The position numbers and the translations under genes were made by a program. From NCBI GenBank assembly GCA_965112735.1, contig OZ218958.1, forward strand, positions 868,001-932,000: a stretch of 64,000 nucleotides of DNA, in the 5' to 3' direction. Under the pieces are notes generated by a model, which searched no databases, was not told where the DNA came from, and saw nothing but the letters and a program-made list of their open reading frames with translations. This document shows positions 32,855 through 44,819 of this stretch, in pieces. The first letter of the stretch is position 1, and each line of letters begins with the position of its first letter. Source of the stretch: Phaeosaccion multiseriatum. Its lineage: Eukaryota > Ochrophyta, other classes.

Positions 32855-35800
32855 ATGGCATCATTGTTGGAATCTTCGTAAGTCCTTTTCCCTTTCATCC
32901 ACAATCCACGACCCTCACATCCACAATCCACGACCCTCTCACGGGGCAAGTCTTCCTGCCTCACCCCCTCTCCTTCCGTATGCGCGTAATACTGCGGCGG
33001 CAGTGGGGCTTATTGGCAGTGTCCTCCCTGTCTCGCTTCCCTCCCCTCCAGAACACACACATAACACTCGCCAAATACCTGTAAGCCTTGCTCAATTTCT
33101 TTTCCTCCACTCCTCCCCCCCTCCTTCTTCGTCTTTCCAGCTTACATACGTGTCTCCCATACTTTCACACGCCCTCTACACAATTATCCATCTCTCTCCT
33201 CCTCTCTCTCGTTCATGAAAGCCCCCTGAATGACCGACTTTACACGCGTTCGCTCATGGCTCCCCCCCCCCTCCTCTTCTCTCCCCCCTCGGTGTCGCGG
33301 GTGTGTGGTGCTGGAGCAGCCTCGATGCAGGCCACATTGGAAACGGAGGCCATGCCAACTATGATAGCAATAGCAACAGCAGCAACCCTCAGCAGCCAGG
33401 CAAGCAAACCAAGATCCACAGCAAGTATTGCTTCTGGTACAAGCGGAAGGGGGGCAAGGGCGGAGGGCCCGAGGCAGGAGCTGGTACAGCAGGAGCAGCG
33501 GGCGCAGCGGCGGGGTCGTCGAACAGGGACAGCAGGCACGACTACGAGAACTCCATCAATCAGATTGCCACCTTCGACACTGTCGAGCAGTTCTGGGCCA
33601 TATACGACCATCTGCAGAAGCCGGATGTCGTACCTGCCTCCACGGACTTTCACCTCTTCAAGGTTCGCTCGTCAGCTTGCGTGCTGTATGTGACGGTGGC
33701 GTGGTAGAGGCATGTTATCCTTCCTCCATTTCTGTCGCCTTTCCTCCTTCCTCCCCTCTCTCCCTCCCTCCCCCCCTCCTTCCCTGTCCCCCTTTCTATG
33801 TGCATGTATCGCGGCTCACTCACTCTCTCTCTCTTGGCGCGTGGTGGTGTGATGTGGTGTATCACCAACTGGTGTGGTCTTGTGTGACGCACAGGAGGGC
33901 ATTAAGCCCGCGTGGGAAGACCCGAACAACGCTCGAGGCGGGCAGTGGTCCGTGCGGCTGAAGAAGGGGCTGGCCAGTCGCTACTGGGAGGAGGTGATTC
34001 TGGCCATCATCGGAGAGCAGGTGCTTTGCTTGGGCTAAGGGCCGGTATCGCTTGGGCTAGGGGCAGACATTGCTCGTGCCGAGGGCATTACTTGGCTTGA
34101 GGGAACGGTAGCGAGGGCCCGATAAAAGCCCTCACACTAGCTCCTCCTGCTGCTTCGTAGTACTACTATATATAGTAAGCCCCCCCCCCACACCACACAC
34201 TAACTCATTTCGCCCACACCACACACTGACTCATTTCGCTTGTCTTCCTCCCTGCCGTCACTCTGTGCTTGCTTTCCTTTCGTGCTTTCCTTTCATGCTT
34301 TGCTTTTGCCTCTTCAGTTCGATGTTGGGAACGAAATTTGCGGCGCAGTGGTGAGCATCCGCTACCAGGAGGATACCATTCAAATCTGGAACAGAAACGC
34401 GGACAACAAGGAAGCCACGGAAAAGATCAAGGAGTTCCTGAAGAACATTCTGAAACTGCCGCCCTTCATCTCGCTGGAGTACAGGAGACACCAGGTATGA
34501 GATGGCACTGTATGGCAGTGTTATGGCGCGATGTTGTCAGTCCAAGCCCTTGTGAAGCAGCGACCCCCCTTCTACCAAGAGGGAAATGAGAGATAGAGAG
34601 AGAGAGAAATGAGAGAGAGAGAGAGAAAAATGAGAGAGAGGGAGAGAGAGAGAGAGAGAGAGGGAGGGAGAGGGCGAGAAAGAGAGAGAAGACAGACAGG
34701 GACAGAGAGAGAGACAGCTGACCTGCGAACACTTTTGTTGGGGTTGTCTTGTACATTGCCGCCGCTGTTGTGTCTTTCTCTTGTTGTCTCCGAACGACAT
34801 CCCCCATCGCACACAGGAGAGCCTGTCTGGCGTAACAGGGGGAGGGTTCCACAACGCTGCTGGCCCTCAGCCCCAGGGGGGCTTCCAAGGACGTACAGGA
34901 GACACGGGTGGAGGTGGAGGAGGGTGGGGTGGGGGGCGTATGGATAGGGACAAAGGTCGAAGGGGTCCCACCAGCCTGGGAGACCGCAAGGACAGGAGCA
35001 GGGGCGGTGGCGGGAGCGGAGGTGGAGGTGGTGGCGGGGGTGGGGGTGGGGGGGGCTACGAGAATTACACGGAGAGCGACGGAGGCCTGGCAGCGATGGG
35101 CTTCACTGTACCGCCCGATCAACCGTCGGATAGGGTGGCCCTGTCAGATCGGGGCCCCCGAGACCGACTGGATCAGGGCGACGGATTAGAAGTACCGATG
35201 ATGCAGAGGCCCGGCTTGGGAGGGGTGTCGCGCTACGATAGAGACAGGGCCGGGGGAGGAGGAGGAGGAGGAGGAGGGGGGGGAGGGAGCGCGGGAGCCT
35301 ACACCCGACCCGGGGCGTACGACCGGTGAGTACTCCTCGCTTTGGTAGTCACTGAGGACGGAAGGACGGACAGGGGGAGGAAGGGAGGAAGAGGAGGGAG
35401 GTTGGGGCGCTTTTTGTTGTTCACAATAGGTTGCAGACTGACTCCACCGACTGACGGCTATGGCTGCCTGCCCCTCGCCCCTCCCCCCTTTTTTTATTTG
35501 TTTCGCTGGCCCGCTGAGAGTGACACATCATTTGCAAGAGTCACACCGTATCCTCACTCACTCGCACAGCTTGAACACACACACGCACCCCCCCCAAACC
35601 AGCGCATGGTTCATCACAGCGCACTGTTCACTCACTCTCCTCCCTTTTCGCTACTTCTCCCTACCTTTCTTTGTTCTTTGTGGGCATTTTATTTTGTCTT
35701 GGTCGATGTTGTTGTTGTGGGCCACACACACAGGGAACGATCACGCACGGACAAAGATGAGAACACTCGCTGGAGCCAGCTGCGAGGGCGGGGCAATAGC

Positions 35801-36235
35801 GGAGCCTCCGCCAGTACAAGCGGAGTCACAGGAGGAGGAGGAGGAGGAGGAGGGGGAGGGATGGGGCAGCATCAGCAGCAGCACCAGGGCAGTAGCGGTG
35901 CACCCGGAGCAGGCGGGATGGGAGGCGGGGGCGGTAGCGGTAGCGGCAGGGACTGGAGCAAGGTACGCACAGTCAGCGTGGGCAGTGCGAGCAGCGCGGA
36001 GGGGCAACAGCACTATGGAAGCAGCGGGCCCTCCGGAAGCCCCTTCCTCTCCTCCAACAACGGGCCCCAGCACGGGGGTGGGGGTGTTCATCCCGGAGGG
36101 GAGCAGCCGCTGCACAGCGCCGCTGACAGAGACTGGAGGAAAGCGCGTCCCGAACGGAGTCCGGCCAATGGGGGGGGGGCGCCTCTCGGGGAAGAGGGGG
36201 CTGCTGCGGGGGGAGCTTGGCGGAGGAGTAAGTGA
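32855..36235 (+). CDS. Class-II eIF4E (4EHP-like) cap-binding protein with long Gly/Arg-rich tail
   Basis: Six exons: 32855-32877, 33320-33662, 33895-34020, 34318-34494, 34817-35325, 35734-36235; 559 residues. The core (about residues 35-222) carries KYCFWYKRK, FDTVEQFWAIYDHL, DFHLFKEGIKPAWEDP, GGQWSVRLKKGLASRYWEE, GNEICGAVVSIRYQED and IQIWNR, matching eIF4E. The KYCFWY start and the DFHLFKEGIKPAWED segment resemble the 4EHP/class-II type, which binds the mRNA cap and often represses translation. The tail of about 335 residues is rich in Gly, Arg, Asp and Ser and contains two RDW(S/R)KxR motifs. The first exon is only 23 bases but has a good ATG, GTAAGT donor and correct phase. Class assignment is moderately sure. 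Confidence 0.5.
33858..33869 (-). repeat. Dispersed word GTTGGTGATACA, copy 7 (reverse)
   Basis: TGTATCACCAAC on the plus strand, 25 bases before the 3' splice site at 33894 of the eIF4E gene. Confidence 0.5.
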
Positions 36236-36409
36236 GTGAGTGAGTGAGTGAGTGAGAGTGGTTTAGAGTTAAACTATTGGGGGCTCAGTTCGGCAGAGAC
36301 GGCGGACGAGAAGATTGGAGAGAGGGAGGAAGATGTGTGGGCGAGTTTATACTCTGAGCGATAGGCTCTGAGGCACAGATGACATCGTTTTGCCCGTTGG
36401 GGGGCACAG

Positions 36410-36459
<50 letters not shown>

Positions 36460-37183
36460 GGGAGATGACGACGAGGCGAGGTGACTTGCTGCTGCTTGCT
36501 GATCGAGTGCGTACCATGAGGAGGGCGCAATATGCTCGATTGAGTGATGGCGTTGAATGTCGACGGGGAAACCTGCACTGAAGACGCACTGTGCGTGGAA
36601 GGAGGATGGCAGTGGAAGGAGATACTGAGGAGGGGGGATTTGCCCCTGGCTGGTACACAGCATACATTTGCAGTTGCTTTGTCTTTGTTAACGAATCTCA
36701 AAAGACCCGTCTCAAATCCTTCCTTCTTCCCACGAGTGGGGTTGAGCTTAGGGTTCATGTTCAATGGCAGGGAACAGTGACAGTTGTGGGGAGGGAGGAG
36801 GTCGAAGCGGACGGTGAGGAGGGAATACCGGTAGGAAGGGAGGGGCGATCGAGCGAGCAACAGAGAAAGCACGCGTATCGAAGGGTGGTGAAGGTCTTTC
36901 GAGAAGTGAACAGATGGAGATGGGTGTTGGAGATGAGAGAGAGAGAGAGGGACACCAGTGGAGAAGCGATTTTCGATACCATCGATTTGAAATATCGAAG
37001 ACCTCGACATCGATTTGAACTCACATCTCTCCTTCCATCTTTTCCTTTTCTCTCCCCTCTCCTCACACGTAAGTGCCAAGCGAAGGGTATGGAGTGTAAT
37101 ATAGACGGAGGGTGCTCTTCCGGTTGAGCTCCGGGTTCACCATGCTTCCTTGTGCGGTGTAAGAAACAAAAACAACAACAAAG
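36236..37183. other. Intergenic region between two plus-strand genes
   Basis: Begins with a (GTGA)n run, has a (GA)n microsatellite at 36413-36456, and a cluster of ATCGA/TCGAT words at 36967-37015 (five within 50 bases). It probably carries the promoter of the coiled-coil gene. No supported gene. Confidence 0.5.
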
Positions 37184-40100
37184 ATGCACTACGAGGCGCA
37201 GCAAACTCTCGTGACGGCCACGCCTCTGTCTCCTGGGAGTGCGAGAGGACACTTGGAGGTGTTCAAATCGGATCTGTGCGCCATTGGTGCAGCGGTGGAG
37301 CAGTTATGTGGGCCTCTGCAGATGGAGCTACCTGTAGAGGATGTAGGGAAAGCCGTTCGGAAGCTCGGCCAGCACGAGCAGCAGCAGCAGCCGCTTCAGG
37401 AGCAGGAGAAGGGGGGAACTCCATTCCCAACCTCGCTGGAGCCTTCTTCTCCTACTCCAGGTGTGACTCCCTGGAAGAGTGCAGCTGGAGGACGGAGCGG
37501 TGCTGCGAGCGACTCCGTTTTGTCCTCAACGTCAACTGTCACGGCTTCACCTTTCTTCTACGCAAGGGGCGGCGGAGAGGAAGACCGTGGAATGGGTACA
37601 ACCATCCTACTCGCGTCCAAGGGGGCCGACAGAGGACACATCGAACGCAGGTTAGTACGCAGGTTGGACCCCCTTGTAGTGTAGTGGGTGGGGCACTTGG
37701 CTTTTGGTGATTGTGCATGGGTGCGTGTATGGTCTGTGCTTTAGGGTCGACTCGTGCCAATCCATTCACGTAGTATGTCTTCTTTTCTCCTCTCAGGAGC
37801 CAAGGGCATGCGCCCACACAAGGGGAGGAGGAGGAGGGGGGGGGAGAGGAGGAGGGGGGGGGAGAGGAAGAAGGGACGACGAGAGGGGGAGGGAAAGAGC
37901 CAACAACAGAAGGCCTGCGCAGCATGGTCATGAGTTTGAGCGTCGATTCAAGCATGTGGGGCGGTGTTGGACCGGGTGGAGGAGGGAAGGGAGGAGAGGA
38001 GACGCTTGCAGTGCAGCAGCCGAGGACGCCGCCGGACGAGGGGGGGCGCAATGACTATTCACTGGCCACGGTTGAAGAGCTCGACCCCCCCGGGCGGCAC
38101 CAGGGTATTGAGGACCGTGGGAAGCAGCAGCATGATCATGATTATCGAAAGGTGCAGGATCAACCGTTTCAGCCGTTTCGCTTTCGCTGCGAGGGGGGCC
38201 AAGGGCTCCACGCACAAGACGACTTTGCCACCCGGGTGTTGACCAGCCCACAGAGGAAGCGGGCAGTCGACCAGACCCCACTGCAGGACAAGAGGAAGCA
38301 GGGGGTGGTGGTAGAGGAGGATGACGCCTTCTTCTTCCGCGATTGGGATAGATCGGAGGTGCTGGCGGGATTCTCTCCTGCTCCCGGTGGTGGTGGTGGT
38401 GGTGGTGGTGGTGGTGGTGGTTCTGCCCTTGACCCACGCGATGGTGCCACGCGAAGAAGGGACTCTCCTCGAGCGTTAGTCAAAGGAAGCAGCCGGAGCA
38501 GGCGGTCACGCGTCCAGAAGGAAGCTCAGCAGCAGCAGTCAGCGATACAGCAACAAGGGAAGAGTAATCGGAGCAGGCGGAGGGGCAAACTGGAGGAGCA
38601 GGAGAGCATCTTTAGCTTCTCCCCACCCTTGCTCGACTTGGGGGTGGGGGTGATAGCTTCCTCAAGGCATCTTGTGGCGGATGTCTCCCACAGCCGTGGG
38701 CTGAGAGGAGGATGGAGTGCGAACCATAGGGGTGGGGGTGACGTTGCAGAGAAGAAAGGGATCCTCTTACCATTTTCGAGACCCGTTTCGAGGAGCATGG
38801 ATGCGGCGGAAACGGCGGAAACCACAAGTGGTGTCCCTGCTGCCAGGGCTGTGGAGAGTGTCCTTGGAGAGGAGCACGATGTTCGAGAGGGGCGTGGTGA
38901 TGATGAGAGGCCAGGGGGTGGTGGTGATGATGAGAGGCCAGGGGTTGGTGGTGATGAAGAGAGGTCAGGGGGTGGTGGTGATGAAGAGAGGTCAGGGGTT
39001 GGTGGTGATGAAGAGAGGCCGAGGAGCCCCTTTCTCTTTGAGGATTGGGGCTCGGATGTGTTGCCGAGTCGAGAATGGGCCGCATCGAACAGCCCAAGCT
39101 CCTTCGCCCATGCTCTAAAGGACGAAAGGGGTGGGAAACTTGGAGGAGGAGGAGGAGGAGGAGGAGGAGGAGGAGGAGGAGGAGGAGGAGGAGGGAATGA
39201 CGTTATTAATAGTGGTGGGTGGTGGCAAGGGGGCGATTGGCACGACAGAGATATTCGAGAAGGATGTGGGCGACATGAGTCGCAAGGAGGGGGAGGAAGA
39301 AGAGGAGGGAGAGAAAAAAGGGCATTCGAAGGAGAGATGGCGAGGCTGGGAGAGGAGAATGCTAAGCTGAAGGTACTATGCGACGTCAGGGAAGGAAGGG
39401 AAGAGCAACAGGAGAAGAAAGCCAAGGCGGAGGAGGAGGGGGGGGGGGGGGAGATAAGTCGGGCGGTGAGTACTCCTAAGCGAGGTGATGTCTTCCACGC
39501 GGACACCGGTCATCATCCGTCCTCGTCGGTATCCATATCAGCGTCAATGTCTTCCTCGACAAGCTGGGGGCAGGAGGTGGGGGAGAAGCTGGAGGCCGTC
39601 TTTGGCATGGACATGCAGAGTGTACAGGCTGAGCTCGACACTGCTGCTGCTGCTGCTGCTGGTGGTGGTGGTGGTGGTAAGAATGGTGATGAGAGGACTG
39701 GAGGTGAGACGACTGCTCATGGAGGAGGTAGGAAGGGTGAGAGTAATAGTCAAGCAAGAAGTCAAGCAACAGTGCGCTTGCTGGAGTCGGCGCTGCTGGA
39801 GGAGAAGGAGGCAACCCAAAGGGTTAAGGAGAGTCTACAGCAAGCCCAGGGCGACGTCCATCGCCTTCGGAGCCTGATGCAGGCACTCGAGGGAGAGAAG
39901 GGTAGGCTACAGGACGCACTCCGGGAGGAGAGGGAGGAGAGGCAAGAGGCTGAGCAACGGGCGAGGAAGCAAGCCGAGAACAAGGAGGATGAAAGGGCTC
40001 GGGAGAGGCAGGAGAGGGCCACACGGGAGGCTGAGGAGAGCCGCGCAAGCGCAGCGGCGTTGGCGGAGGCGAGGGAGGGGAGGAAGGAGATGGAGCAACG

Positions 40101-43100
40101 GGTGGGGGTGCTCCATGCCGAGCGAGAAGCCGCGGAGGAGAAGCTGTCGGCCATGGAAGGAGAAAGAGGGGATTGGCTGCGCAAAGAGGCACGGCTGGAT
40201 GCGGAGGTGAAGTGGCTGAACAACGAGCTGAGGGGCTGCAGGGAGCAGCTGGACACCGCACAGCAAGGAGCAGCAGCCGCGGCGGCCAAGGCTCAGGAAC
40301 TTTCTCAGGAACGTTCTCTTGAATTCTCTGACAAGCTGGCACAGCTCAAGGGGGCGCACACTGCAAAGGAGGAGAAGATGCTTACCGACTTGGAGAGGGT
40401 TGAGGGGGAGAAGCAGGCGGTGGAGAGAGAGGTGGTGGCGGTGACGGGTAAGCTGGAGGAGCTGCGGCGTTTGCGAGGTCAGGAGCAGGACAAGGCTGTG
40501 GAATGGAAGAAGCAGAGGCGGCTGCAATTGGTGGCATTGCAGGATCGGGTTTCCGCCTTGGCAGGCTTGGAAGGGAAGCTGCACCAGAGCCAGCAGGAGG
40601 GGTTGGAGGCGCGGAAGGAGGTGTCTGCTCTGAAGTCTCGGCTCGGAGCCAGGGCGGTCGAGCTGGAGCAGGTGGAGAAGCAAGTCGGGGACGCGCGTGC
40701 CGAAGCTGCTGAAGCGCGTACACAGGTTTCCAAGTCGGCGAGTACGCTAGCGGAGGTGGAAGGGAAGCTCGGTGCGCTTCGGGTAGAGGTCGAGAGTACG
40801 AGAAGGGAGATGGGACGGCTGAAGAGGGAGGCAGAGGATGAGAGGCAGAGGAGGGACATCGGGCAGGAGAAACGGCAAGAGGAGACGCGGAGGCACGCGA
40901 CCGTTGAGTTCGCCCTTCGGGCTGAGCTGGAGCAGAGCAAGGAGCAGGGCAAGAGGGAAGCCACCCAGCTGGGCGAGCGGCTGGGGAAGGCGGAGGCGGA
41001 GCTGCTCAAGGTGAGGACAGAGGCCGCGGCAACCTTGTCCGCCTCACTACAGAGCCAACGAAGGGAGTTCACGGCACAGGTGGAGGAGCTGAGCTGTCGT
41101 CTGGCGGCCACGACGCGCGAGCTAGAGTTGGCCCTGGCGGAGATTGCTCGGCTTAGGGAGCATCACGCCGCGGAAATCGCATCTGCTGCATCTGCTGCTG
41201 CCGCTGCTGCGAGGAGAAGCACCACCGCGAAAGAAGAGCAAGAGCAAGAGGTTAGGAAGTGCGCCGTCGAGAGATTGGAGCATGAGATCTCGGCCTCTCG
41301 GGGCGAGGTGGAGCGGCTAAAGAGGGCACTCAACAAGGCACAGGGGGACGCAGCGAAGGCAGCCAGTGATGCAGCCACGGCGGCCAGTCAGGCAAATAAA
41401 CGCCACAACGAGGTCTTTTTGGAGGCCTCTCGAATGACGGAGGCCTCCAAAGCGTCGTGCGAACGAGCAGCGGAGACTGTGGCTGGCAAGGCCGCTGAGC
41501 TGGAGGCGGAGAAGGAGAGGAGGTTGATGGAGAAGCAGCAGGCAAGGGAGCAGGCGAGGCAGCAGGAGGAGCAGGCAAGGGTAAGGCTCGAGGTGATGAT
41601 CAGAGACGAGAAGGAGCGGTCGGTGCGGGCGGTGCAGCGTGTCACGGACGAAGCGGCGAGGAGGGACGAGGAGAGTAGAGGCACTATTAAGCGACTGGAG
41701 CAGCAGCTGACTGAGAGGGAGAGCGAGCTTCGTCGGCAACGTGGGATCGACCGCAGCCCTGACAGCACTGTCTTGGTGACTCCTTATTCAGAGGCGGCAC
41801 TGAGCGAAGTAGATCGCTCTCAGCAGCAGCTGGAGGAGGACAAGTTGGTGATCAGCAAGGAGCTACAGAGGATGCAGAGCCAGCTCAAGGACCAGGCCCT
41901 GCGTGAGGAAAGGGGGGCGGCGGAGATTTGCCGGCTGCGGGCAGACCTCCAATTGGCCCAGCTGGACAAGGAAAAGGCCAAATTCGAGAGAGAAGAGGCC
42001 GTGGGCCGGGTCGAGGCGGTGATGAGGGAGGCCCGTACACAGCTCGAGAAGGAGGAGGGAAACGCGAAGGAGCGTCTTGCGACACCGATGCTGGAGGAGA
42101 CGACAGCACGGAGCAATGCTGCAACAGTTGGCCCACCAGGCCAGCAGCAGTCATATGGGCAGAGTTACAGCTGGCAGGAGAGTGTGCAATCGCTCTCTGA
42201 GGAGGTGGGCCGAGAGAGGCAGGCGAGGGACGACGCGTTGGTGATGGTGGAGAGGCTTCTCGAGAAGTTGGAGGCTGTGTCGAGTCAGCACGCTCAGGAC
42301 GCACGGGAGGCAAGGAGGCGAGAGGAGGAGTGGGAGAGACGCACCACCCGTCTGGAGCAAGCGGCACGGGCCCAGGCACAGGGAAACGGAAGCGCAACTG
42401 CAAGCGCAAACGCAAACGCAAACACGTACACACGGGCGCAGGTACAAGCTGAAACTGCCTCCGCCACTGAGGGGGAGGCGACAAATGGGTGGGGCAAAGA
42501 GGAGGTGGAGGTGGAGGAGGAGGAGGAGGAGGAGGAGGAGGAGGAGGAGGAGGAGGAGGAGGATAGAAGCGCCGCTACTGCCAAGGAGCGTGCAGTGGAG
42601 GAGGCTGTACGTGTGCGCGTGAGGCGCGAGGTGGCGGGGATGGCCGCGCGTACGAGGAGACTTGAGGCGGAGAATGAGAGGCTTGTGCAAGAGGCAAACG
42701 CTGCCGTAAGGCAGGGGAAGAGGCTCAAGGCTCGCGTCAGGCTCTTGTTTTCGGCGGAGCAGCAGTTGGTGATTCAGCAGCAGCAACAGCAGCAGCAGAA
42801 CCAGTTGGTGATACCGCAGAAGGAGGTGCAGCCGGGGCGGCAGCAGCACCATCACGAGCAACAGGCGGAGTCATATGGACAGGCATTCTTGAAGGCTCGT
42901 CCTGGCCGCCGCCGGCCTTGCCCGGCGGGTGGGAAGGATGGGAAGGAGGGCACGCCAAGAGATGGGAGGGGGCGGCGGAGGAAGAGGGGTGGTAATTGCA
43001 ATGGCGGCGGCAGGGGCCGGTCATTGTCCACCTCTTCGCTGTCTTCGTCATGTTCTTCTTCCGTGGGCAAGTCGTCTCTCCCCTTGTCGTCCTTCTCTGC

Positions 43101-43212
43101 CATCAAAGGCACTATCAGTAGCAGCAGCAGTAGCAGTGGTGTTAGCAGTAGTTGTAGCAGTGTGAGCAGTAGCAGTAGCAGCGGCGGCTGTAGTGCATGT
43201 TCGTGTCGGTAG
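37184..43212 (+). CDS. Giant coiled-coil protein, 1960 residues
   Basis: Two exons, 37184-37650 and 37797-43212, joined in phase 2. The first about 70 residues (LVTATPLSPGS, FKSDLCAIGAAVEQL) are compact-looking; the next about 600 are disordered with Gly, Glu and Ser tracts. A 27-base minisatellite at 38893-39027 encodes five copies of a GGDDERPGV-like nonapeptide. From about residue 790 to 1650 the sequence is a nearly unbroken Glu/Lys/Arg/Gln/Ala-rich heptad region (for example LRSLMQALEGEKGRLQDAL), typical of a long parallel coiled coil as in golgins, centrosomal or basal-body proteins. The C-terminus is Gln-, then Ser-rich. No motor, kinase or membrane segment is visible. A structural or tethering role is inferred from composition only. 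Confidence 0.5.
42765..42820 (+). repeat. Dispersed word, two near copies (coding)
   Basis: GTTGGTGATTCAGCAGCA at 42765-42782 and GTTGGTGATACCGCAGA at 42804-42820, each with one or two changes from the consensus. They encode LVIQQQ and LVIPQ in the coiled-coil protein. Confidence 0.5.
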
Positions 43213-44576
43213 AAGGCAGGGAAGGAGTAGGTCTCGTAGGTATACGCCTTTCTACAAGAGCCCACCCCTTTTAAAGAGGAAGCCTTTTTTCATTAAAGGT
43301 TAAGAATTGCTTATTTATTTTTAGCAAGGGGCAATTCACGAATGCTCTACCTCTACTGCTACTATTTCTACTCCACAAGTATCAGCAGGCAAGCCTTGTC
43401 GTATCTCGAAAGAAAAGCACACTCTCCTTCTGGTCCTTCCCTTTGCAGACCAACTTGACTTTGAACCACACACTCACTGTATCTGACCTGACGGGCGCCT
43501 GGTGACGCAACGACCTGAACCCAACCTGCTGGTACACCTCTTTCTTCCTGTCCTTCGTGCTTTGCTTGCCAAGAGTGCCCCCCGCCCTCTGTCCGGTCCA
43601 TAGCAGCCTGTGGCTTCCCATCCTCCAGTCTGGCTTCCCATCCTCCAGTCTGGCTTCCCATCCTCCAGTCTGGCTTCCCATCCTCCAGTCTGGCTTCCCA
43701 TCCTCCGAGCGTGTGAGGTGTGCATACTCTCCAATTCAATCCAAGCAAAGAAATCATTTCGCCTTCGACTTTGATGTCGATGTCCTCGACCTTGCTTAGC
43801 TTTGTCTCGCGGACGGCAAGCGCACAAAACGACACTCCAACCCCCTCCGTGGGTGGGGGGGGGGGGGCGAAGTGAGTAAGTCAACGGAAGGGAGTGCCCT
43901 TTCCCTCCAGACCGCCAAGACCTCCACTCACCACCGCTCACCGCTCACTGTTCACTTCCCCCCCCCCTTCGGCCTCTGCTGTCAATCCGATCCAAAGGGC
44001 CGGGCCTCATTTCCACTATGATGAGATATTCATGCTCACGCACTCACTCACTCACGCACGCATCGCTATATCCGTCTTGGATGGCTTCTCTGTCCCCCCC
44101 CCATACACACACACACACGCACGCGACGTGAGACGTGAGACGTGGAACGCCCGCCCCTCCCCTCCAAAGCGCGGAGAAGGGAGACCTCGGGGCGATGGTA
44201 GGAAGATGAGAGGAGCCACACCACATGCGGCACTCTAATTTGGCATCCATCGCCCCACAGCACAGGGCGAGAGGGCCTTGGAAGACGCTCGAACGTCGTC
44301 CCGAGGAAGCACAACGCTGCTGCTGCTGCTGCTGCTCTACTGATGGGGCCCATGAAGGACTCGGTAAGCGGCCCTCTCCGTATCAATCAGCCTGTGGAAG
44401 GGAGGGCCCAAGCTGAAGAACGGGGGCCCAAGCAGAAGACGAGACGGGGGCAAGCTGAAGACGGCCCAAGCCGTGGTCAAGCAGAGGGGGGCGGGCACGC
44501 CTTCCTCCTTCCTCAGACCGTCGAGCAGAGTGAGATAGAGAGAGGGATGATGTTCCCGTCAAATGCCCGACCTTCG
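43213..44576. other. Intergenic region between convergent genes
   Basis: 3' flanks of the coiled-coil gene (+) and DBR1 (-). It includes the 20-base minisatellite listed separately, C and G homopolymers, and a repeated CAAGC(T/A)GAAGA block at 44408-44480. No supported gene. Confidence 0.5.
43611..43706 (+). repeat. 20-bp minisatellite, five copies
   Basis: Units of TGGCTTCCCATCCTCCAGTC repeat head to tail without change, the last one partial. There are no spacers, so it is not a CRISPR array. Confidence 0.5.
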
Positions 44577-44770
44577 TTAGAGGTCATCAATGTCAATCTC
44601 AGAAGGGTCTTCCGCGACACCATCAATGTCGATCTCAGACGGATCCTCCGCCACTGCTGGATTATCACCAACTGATGCTGTTGCTGCTGCTGCTGCCTCT
44701 GCTGCCTCTGCTACGGCTATGGCTGCCGACGCTTTGCCTCCTTCTTGTGCCTCCAGGGCCTCTGCAGGCC

Positions 44771-44819
<49 letters not shown>

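Noticed and set aside
37100-37145. tRNA-like 3' end (GGTTGAGCTCCGGGTTCACC)
   Set aside because: No B-box consensus and no cloverleaf upstream.
38526-39506. Minus-strand Pro/Ser-rich ORF
   Set aside because: Antisense of the coiled-coil gene's Gly/Glu tracts.
43611-43706. CRISPR-like direct repeats
   Set aside because: The units are contiguous without spacers and the genome is eukaryotic.
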